Assembly: GCA_964345835.1 (NCBI GenBank)
Contig: CAYFSL010000031.1
Coordinates: 1-6,332, forward strand
Direction of reading: 5' to 3'
DNA: 6,332 nt
From: JAAYEL01 sp964345835
Lineage (GTDB): Bacteria; Bacillota; Clostridia; Tissierellales; Peptoniphilaceae
The position numbers and the translations under genes are program-made. The number at the start of each line of letters is the position of its first letter. The first letter of the stretch is position 1. The notes beneath the pieces are model-generated. The model worked only from the letters and a program-made list of their open reading frames with translations, ran no database searches and had not been told where the DNA came from. Shown piece after piece: positions 6,086-6,332 of this stretch.

Positions 6086-6127
6086 TTGTTTTGGGTACCC
6101 AAAACAAGTCGATTTTTTTGTTTTTTT
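6086..6127 (+). terminator. Possible terminator: 22-bp perfect palindrome followed by T-runs
   Basis: Positions 6086-6107 form a perfect palindrome with half-site TTGTTTTGGGT centred on GGTACC. A G-T and an A-T pair extend it to 6084-6109. On the plus strand it is followed by T7 (6113-6119), G, and T7 (6121-6127), so as RNA it could fold into a stem with a GUAC loop and terminate transcription entering the IS from the mazF side. Alternatively it is a protein-binding site. On the minus strand the sequence after it is A-rich, so it is not a terminator for the transposase. Confidence 0.45.
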
Positions 6128-6206
6128 GCTCAACTAATAAACCTAATCATTAATTAGGCTTGTTTCCTTAAAATTTGTTTTTATCACCTATCTTACTATT
6201 AGCCTA

Positions 6207-6332
6207 CTAGGCTATTAATAACCTTCGATTTCTTAATGTCAAAAAATTCGGACAGCCATACGAAATTCTTTTTAAAACTTTTGTCTTGCAATTACTAAGG
6301 ATTGATTGGTATTTAACACCATTACAATCGCC
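6207..6332 (-). pseudogene. ISL3-family transposase, degenerate C-terminal fragment
   Basis: From the right edge the minus strand encodes 41 residues before a TAG at 6207-6209. The segment KTKVLKRISYGCPNFLTLRN followed by RRLLIA resembles the conserved end of ISL3 transposases, which usually read NNKIKxxKRxSYGYRNFxxFxxRILL. Upstream, the family block NGxxEGxNNKxK is replaced by CNGVKYQSILSNCKTK: the EG pair is lost and about three residues are added. That Glu is the last of the DDE catalytic triad, so the enzyme would be inactive. Gly-Cys-Pro replaces the usual Gly-Tyr-Arg. The rest of the gene is outside the window, so pseudogene status rests on these changes. Confidence 0.6.

Larger units (their letters stand above)
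6008..6332 (-). mobile_element. ISL3-family insertion sequence remnant, one end, running off the window
   Basis: The region starts with a likely terminal inverted repeat at 6008 and ends, at the window edge, in a transposase C-terminus read on the minus strand. Between them (6031-6206) I see no gene, only dyads and T-rich stretches. Base composition drops to AT-rich compared with the operon. The boundary abuts the T-run of the mazF terminator exactly. If the element is typical of ISL3, an 8-bp target duplication ending at 6007 (6000-6007, TTATTTTT) should reappear past the far end. That cannot be checked here. Confidence 0.6.

Noticed and set aside
6010..6206. CRISPR array or toxin-antitoxin RNA in the repeat-rich end region.
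   Set aside because: The inverted repeats differ from one another and are not regularly spaced direct repeats, and no cas or RNA-toxin gene is nearby.

Overview
The window reads as chromosomal DNA from a low-GC, anaerobic Gram-positive bacterium. The best guess is the Tissierellia/Peptoniphilaceae neighbourhood (Anaerococcus-, Peptoniphilus- or Finegoldia-like). This rests on the two-subunit iron-sulfur serine dehydratase, the acpS/nnrD-alr-mazF gene order that recurs in Bacillota, heavy use of AGG/AGA arginine codons, and strong Shine-Dalgarno sites. The genus is an inference, not a proof.

Layout. At the left edge (1-115, minus) is the 5' end of an unrecognised, highly charged protein, transcribed divergently. 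From an extended -10 promoter (about 222-251) a tightly packed plus-strand operon begins: sdaAB (324-983), sdaAA (992-1873), an MtaD-type MTA/SAH deaminase (1899-3176), an acpS-nnrD fusion (3184-4440) and alr (4433-5557). Gaps are 25 bp or less, and alr overlaps its upstream neighbour by 8 bp. A 69-bp gap then carries a second good promoter (TTGAAT-17-TATAAT), followed by a MazF/NdoA endoribonuclease (5627-5974) and a strong intrinsic terminator (5974-6007).

Right edge. Immediately after the terminator's T-run, at about 6008, the sequence resembles the terminal inverted repeat of an ISL3-family insertion sequence. On the minus strand, 6207-6332 encodes a recognisable but degenerate C-terminus of an ISL3 transposase running off the window. 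The 199 bp between its stop codon and the putative IS end contain no gene but three dyads, including a perfect 22-bp palindrome followed by two T7 runs.

How the genes fit together. The operon mixes amino-acid catabolism (serine to pyruvate and ammonia), purine/methyl-cycle salvage (deamination of SAH/MTA), cofactor housekeeping (phosphopantetheinylation of ACP; repair of hydrated NAD(P)H) and wall-precursor supply (D-alanine). It ends with an mRNA interferase whose usual antitoxin gene (mazE/ndoAI) is missing from its normal place between alr and mazF. The most noteworthy points are the AcpS-NnrD fusion without an epimerase domain, the antitoxin-less mazF with its own promoter and a UACAU pentamer at its stop codon, two substitutions near the Alr active site, and the IS remnant inserted right at the operon's terminator. 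I did not find a clearly new multi-gene defence or mobile system.
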